A DNA stretch of 64,000 bases. It comes from an uncultured Collinsella sp. Its GTDB lineage: Bacteria > Actinomycetota > Coriobacteriia > Coriobacteriales > Coriobacteriaceae. The notes beneath the pieces are model-generated. The model had not been told where the DNA came from. It searched no databases and saw only the letters and a program-made list of their open reading frames with translations. Both the position numbers and the translations under genes were made by a program. The stretch is from NCBI GenBank assembly GCA_900751755.1, contig CAADSP010000025.1, positions 19,109 to 83,108 on the forward strand, written 5' to 3'. Positions within the stretch are counted from its first letter, which is position 1, and each line of letters begins with the position of its first letter. Below are positions 60,502 to 64,000 of the stretch, in pieces.

Positions 60502-61389
60502 GTGACAACGATGGAGCGTCGTCCGGATTCCCGTGGCAAGGTTCGTGATATTTACGATGCCGGTGAAAACCTGCTGATGGTCGCCACCGACCGCATTTCT
60601 GCGTTCGACTTCATTCTTCCCGACGAGATTCCGTTTAAGGGAGAGGTACTCAATCGCATCTCGGCATTCTGGTTCGATAAGTTTGCCGACATCGTCCCCA
60701 ACCATCTCGTTTCCATCGACCCGGCGGATTTCCCCGAGGAGTTTGCTGAGTATCGTGACTACCTCGCTGGCCGCGCCATGCTGGTTAAGAAGGCCCAGAC
60801 GATTCCTATCGAGTGCATCGTCCGCGGCTATCTGACCGGTTCGGGCAAGAAGACCTACGACGAGAACGGCACTGTCTGCGGCATCCAGCTGCCTGAGGGC
60901 CTGACCGAGGCTTCCAAGCTTCCTGAGCCGCTGTTCACGCCGTCCACGAAGGCCGAGATCGGTGACCACGACGAGAACATCTCGTTTGAGCGTTGCTGCG
61001 AGATCGTGGGCGAGGACATCGCCACGCAGATTCGTGACCTTTCTCTCAAGATCTACAAGGCCGCTGCCGAGTACGCCGCGACCCGTGGCATCATCATTGC
61101 CGACACCAAGTTCGAGTTTGGTGTTATTGATGGCAAGGTCACGCTGATCGACGAGTGCCTCACGCCCGACTCCAGCCGTTTCTGGCCTGCTGCCAGCTAC
61201 GAGGAGGGCAAGATCCAGCCGAGCTACGACAAGCAATTCGTCCGCAATTGGCTCAAGGCCAACTGGGATATGACGGGGGAGACCCCGCACCTGCCCGCCG
61301 AGGTCATCGATGGCACGTCCGAGCGCTATCGCGAGGCCTTCCAGATCATCACGGGCTCCCAGTTCACAAGCATGAAGGAGAACGCATAA
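60502..61389 (+). CDS. purC: SAICAR synthetase
   Basis: Joins aspartate to CAIR in purine synthesis. The 295 residues have RGKVRDIYDAGENLLMVATD, IECIVRGYLTGSG and the C-terminal DECLTPDSSRFW. The start is a GTG at 60502, eight bases after AAGGAG; an earlier GTG at 60493 overlaps that site. A stem with ATGCGGG arms lies just upstream, about 60450-60470. The next gene starts directly after the stop. Confidence 0.96.
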   Translation: MTTMERRPDSRGKVRDIYDAGENLLMVATDRISAFDFILPDEIPFKGEVLNRISAFWFDKFADIVPNHLVSIDPADFPEEFAEYRDYLAGRAMLVKKAQTIPIECIVRGYLTGSGKKTYDENGTVCGIQLPEGLTEASKLPEPLFTPSTKAEIGDHDENISFERCCEIVGEDIATQIRDLSLKIYKAAAEYAATRGIIIADTKFEFGVIDGKVTLIDECLTPDSSRFWPAASYEEGKIQPSYDKQFVRNWLKANWDMTGETPHLPAEVIDGTSERYREAFQIITGSQFTSMKENA

Positions 61390-61965
61390 GTGAGTACCCG
61401 TAGCGCCACGAACAAGCGCACGCAATCCCACGAAGTTACCGGGGTTGCGCGCAAGTCTGCCGCATCTGCTAAGCCCGCCCGCCAAGCAGCGAGCTCCGTT
61501 CGCGTCGTGCCGGCTTCGTCTAAGGCACGCCGCAAAGAGCTCGAGAAGGGGGAGAACCTCGAGGGCCTCTCTAAAGAGGAGAAGCGCGCCCGCAAGGCTA
61601 AGCAGCGCGCCAAGGAGGACCGCATCTATACGGTGTCGAATATCCTTCTCAAGCAGGACGAGGACTACACCAAGCGCCGTCGCATCTGGTGGATTGTGCT
61701 CGCCATTGGCATGGTGCTCGTCGTGGCAATTTGGGCCTCGTTGTACTTCGCTCCCGCTGGCATGGTGTCCAGCCCTGTCCAGATGGTCGGCATCGTTTTG
61801 TCCTATGTCATCATCCTAGGTGACTTTATCTACGACTTCGCTCGTATTCGTCCCCTGCGCAACATGTACCGCGCGCAGGCCGAGGGCATGTCCGAGAACA
61901 AGCTCAACGCTCTTATCGAGCGCGCAGCTGCCGAGGAGGACAAGAAGGACTCCAAGAAGAAGTAG
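61390..61965 (+). CDS. basic membrane protein of unknown function
   Basis: 191 residues. A Lys/Arg/Ala-rich cytoplasmic N-terminus of about 95 residues (with EEKRARKAKQRAKED) is followed by two membrane helices (about 98-120 and 132-148) and a charged C-terminus ending KKDSKKK. The GTG at 61390 follows the purC stop with no gap (TAAGTG), so it is coupled to purC. Family not recognised. Confidence 0.75.
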   Translation: MSTRSATNKRTQSHEVTGVARKSAASAKPARQAASSVRVVPASSKARRKELEKGENLEGLSKEEKRARKAKQRAKEDRIYTVSNILLKQDEDYTKRRRIWWIVLAIGMVLVVAIWASLYFAPAGMVSSPVQMVGIVLSYVIILGDFIYDFARIRPLRNMYRAQAEGMSENKLNALIERAAAEEDKKDSKKK

Positions 61966-61995
61966 CGTTTGCATACATACTTATCGCTAAGATAT

Positions 61996-62026
61996 AAGGC
62001 GCGTCGTTTTTGCGGCGCGCCTTTTT
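61996..62026 (+). terminator. rho-independent terminator after the purC unit
   Basis: AAGGCGCG (61996-62003) pairs with CGCGCCTT (62016-62023), followed by TTTTT. Confidence 0.85.
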
Positions 62027-62054
62027 ACTGTTCTATAGATAGATGGAGTGGCAC

Positions 62055-63335
62055 ATGATTCGAGCTGCCCTGACGGTCGAAGAGGCCCTGGAGGGTATGA
62101 AGTCCCTGGAGCCCAAGATTAAAAACTATGCGCGCCTGGTTGTCCGCAAGGGCGTAAACGTTAAGCCCGGCCAGGAAGTCGTCGTTCAGTCTCCGGTTGA
62201 GTGCGCGCCGTTTGCGCGCGTGGTGGTCGCGGAGGCCTATGCTGCCGGCGCCGGCCACGTGACGGTCATTTGGGCCGATGATGCCGTGACGAGGCTCACG
62301 TACGAGCATGTCGAGAAAAGCTATTTTGAGCAGACACCCGAGTGGAAGCGTATGCAGCTGGATTCCTTGGCCCAGGATGGTGCCTGCTTTGTCTTTATCG
62401 AAGGTGCGGATCCTGCGGCCCTCAAGGGCATCGATCCGGCCAAGCCGGCCGCGGCATCAAAGGCGAGGAATACGCAGTGCAAAGTTTTCCGCCGTGGACT
62501 GGATTACAACATCAATCCGTGGTGCATCGCCGGCGCTCCGGTCGTGGCTTGGGCGCACGAGGTGTTCCCAGGAGACGCCGATGAGGTTGCAATCTATAAA
62601 CTGTGGAATGCGATTCTGCACACCGCGCGCGCCGATGGCCAGGACCCGGAGAGCGACTGGGAACTCCATGACGCCGCATTCGAAAAGAACCTGCGTTTCC
62701 TGAACGACAATCGTTTCGACTACCTGCACTACACCGCGGCAAATGGAACCGATTTGACGATTGGCATGACGAAGGGTCACGAGTGGGCCGGCGGCAAGGG
62801 CAAGACGCCCGATGGACACCCCTTCTTCCCCAACATTCCCACCGAGGAAGTCTTCACCTCACCCGATCGCATGCGCGCCGACGGTATCGTGTACTCGGCC
62901 ATGCCGCTCATCCACCACGGCAATAAGGTCGACGATTTTTGGATTAAGTTCGAGGGCGGCCGCGTGGTGGACTACGACGCCCGCGTGGGCAAGGCAACGC
63001 TTGCGAGCATTATTGACACCGATGAAGGTGCCGCTCATCTGGGCGAGGTCGCGCTCATTTCCAAGAACACTCCGATCCGCGAAAGCGGCGTTCTGTTCTA
63101 TGACACGCTCTATGACGAGAACGCTAGCTGCCATCTCGCGCTAGGTGTCGGTTTCCCCGAATGCATCGAGGGTGGGTACGACATGTCCAAGGAAGAGCTC
63201 CTGGAGCATGGCGTTAACGTCTCGAGCACGCACGTCGATTTTATGATCGGCACGGACGACATCGATATTACGGGCATTACGCCTGATGGACGTGAAGTTG
63301 TGATTTTCCAGAACGGCCAATGGAGTTGGGAATAG
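62055..63335 (+). CDS. M29-family metallo-aminopeptidase
   Basis: Cleaves N-terminal residues from peptides; metal-dependent, cytoplasmic. The 426 residues carry M29 motifs: FFPNIPTEEVFTSPD, the ligand-bearing GVLFYDTLYDENASCHLALG, and HVDFMIGTDDIDITG. The ATG at 62055 follows GGAG at 6 bases; the earlier ATG at 62043 is less well placed. Alone between two terminators; the promoter of the tRNA-Lys gene overlaps its last codons. Confidence 0.92.
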   Translation: MIRAALTVEEALEGMKSLEPKIKNYARLVVRKGVNVKPGQEVVVQSPVECAPFARVVVAEAYAAGAGHVTVIWADDAVTRLTYEHVEKSYFEQTPEWKRMQLDSLAQDGACFVFIEGADPAALKGIDPAKPAAASKARNTQCKVFRRGLDYNINPWCIAGAPVVAWAHEVFPGDADEVAIYKLWNAILHTARADGQDPESDWELHDAAFEKNLRFLNDNRFDYLHYTAANGTDLTIGMTKGHEWAGGKGKTPDGHPFFPNIPTEEVFTSPDRMRADGIVYSAMPLIHHGNKVDDFWIKFEGGRVVDYDARVGKATLASIIDTDEGAAHLGEVALISKNTPIRESGVLFYDTLYDENASCHLALGVGFPECIEGGYDMSKEELLEHGVNVSSTHVDFMIGTDDIDITGITPDGREVVIFQNGQWSWE

Positions 63336-63354
63336 TCCCAGACCGTGGTACAAT
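63326..63354 (+). promoter_or_regulatory. tRNA-Lys promoter
   Basis: TTGGGA (63326-63331) and TACAAT (63349-63354) with a 17-base spacer, 9 bases before the tRNA, overlapping the end of the aminopeptidase gene. Confidence 0.8.
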
Positions 63355-63363
63355 GCCACCCGC

Positions 63364-63439
63364 GGGCCGTTAGCTCAGCTGGCAGAGCAGGGGACTTTTA
63401 ATCCCAAGGTCCAGGGTTCGAACCCCTGACGGCCCACCA
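63364..63439 (+). tRNA. tRNA-Lys (anticodon TTT)
   Basis: 76 bases with encoded CCA; anticodon loop CTTTTAA; acceptor GGGCCGT pairs with ACGGCCC. Confidence 0.97.
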
Positions 63440-63681
63440 TAGAAAAGAAAGCGATCGACTCCGGTTGGTCGCTTTTTTGTTGCCGCGACATGGGTTCGAA
63501 CCCGTCGGGGCGCGGAGCTGAGTAAACGCGTGAGCGTTTGCCAGCGCAGCGCGCAAGGCGAGAAAGCGCCGCAGCGGCCGCCTGCGAAGCAGGCTGAACC
63601 CCTGACGGCCCACCATGGAATAGAAAGCGATCAACTCCGGTTGGTCGCTTTTTTGTTGCCGGTGCACGGGTTCGAACCCGT
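63420..63681. repeat. tRNA-adjacent nested-hairpin element C with flanking direct repeats
   Basis: The 86 bases at 63420-63505 and 63596-63681 are direct repeats with about 7 mismatches, 176 bases apart. Each holds the tRNA-Lys 3' end, the terminator, and then the reverse-complement T-arm GGGTTCGAACCC. The 90 bases between them carry hairpins at 63524-63539 (GTGA loop) and 63580-63594 (GAA loop), and share GCGCGGAGC and AGCGCAGCGCG with element A. No open frame is present. Confidence 0.82.
63449..63478 (+). terminator. terminator after tRNA-Lys
   Basis: AAGCGA (63449-63454) pairs with TCGCTT (63469-63474), then a T-run. A near-identical copy lies at 63625-63654 within the direct repeat. Confidence 0.8.
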
Positions 63682-64000
63682 ATCTAGCTATATATAAGAA
63701 CGCTTGGCGAACAAAATCCGCCTTTTACCGATGGGAAACAAATAACTGATGCCTTTGGAGTAAAGTAGCGCTCCAGAGATGACCGATGTCTCAATACACA
63801 TAAAACAGCTGGTCATCGCCAATATCAGAAGCCAATGCTTCAGTTTTAACCTCAGTGATGCGACTGAGGGACCTATTCATTTGTGAACAAAATATGGAGT
63901 GCCAGATTCCCGCCCACGGGGCCCCTCCGGTCTGGCAATATATCTCCTTGCCGCGCGGCCCGGTGGAACCGGATCAGCCGCGGGGCGTGCACCTTGAGAA
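63682..64000. other. right edge without a clear gene
   Basis: 63682-63870 is AT-rich with no convincing gene. From about 63877 to the edge two minus-strand frames stay open; either could be the 3' end of a gene beyond the window, but neither was recognised. The end also holds stems (TGCCAGA/TCTGGCA near 63902-63939, and CCGGT/ACCGG), so a structured RNA or repeat is also possible. Confidence 0.4.

Noticed and set aside
63596..63620. Second tRNA-Lys gene
   Set aside because: Only about 20 bases of the 3' end are duplicated.
63877..64000. Named ncRNA (6S, SRP, RNase P or riboswitch) at the right edge
   Set aside because: None of their conserved cores is visible; only generic stems are present.

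Overview
The window looks like the origin-proximal chromosome of a Collinsella-like member of the Coriobacteriia (Actinobacteria). It is GC-rich, starts genes with ATG, GTG or TTG behind clear AGGAGG-type ribosome sites, and carries the block rpmH-rnpA-yidD-yidC-jag-rsmG-parA-parB on one side and dnaA-dnaN-recF-DUF721-gyrB-gyrA on the other. The genus call is inference from gene content and order; no 16S gene is present.

Layout. 1-16.3 kb is almost all minus strand: the 5' part of a class B sortase, purE, carA-carB, a membrane protein, an ABC exporter, a NUDIX hydrolase, purD, purA, dnaB, and an rpsF-ssb-rpsR-rplI unit. 16.7-19.4 kb has two tRNA-Ser genes, a TRIC-type membrane protein and an exported beta-solenoid/membrane protein. 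19.4-23.3 kb has typA, a three-gene bifunctional-nuclease operon and a tRNA Ile-Ala-Ile cluster. 23.5-34.6 kb is the replication block (gyrA, gyrB, DUF721, recF, dnaN, dnaA) ending in an unusual GHKL-ATPase/winged-helix protein. 34.6-40 kb runs the other way: rpmH to parB with three perfect parS sites. 40-54 kb has rlmN, ddl, a DnaQ-DinG fusion, two WYL regulators, a large M28-like membrane protein and a sortase-type adhesin. 54.4-64 kb has tRNA-Gly, purB, a TSCPD protein, a Tat lipoprotein, a two-component system, purC, an M29 aminopeptidase, tRNA-Lys and a gene-poor edge.

How it fits together. The dnaA-dnaN spacer carries a row of TAA/TAG triplets beside a DnaA-box-like site, as in the basal unwinding system of Bacillus subtilis, and is the best oriC candidate. 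A second group of box-like sites lies between the ATPase gene and rpmH, so the origin may be bipartite. ParA, ParB and parS lie 3-6 kb away. Purine genes (purE, purD, purA, purB, purC) and carAB lie around the origin as separate units. The sortase at the left edge and the LPATG adhesin form part of a surface-display system.

The most unusual non-coding material is a family of short nested-hairpin elements after three tRNA genes. Each opens with a reverse-complement copy of the neighbouring tRNA T-arm and ends with (or, at tRNA-Lys, is followed by) a direct copy of its 3' part. Most of their hairpins have GNA or GNNA loops. There are also large palindromes after carB and gyrA.
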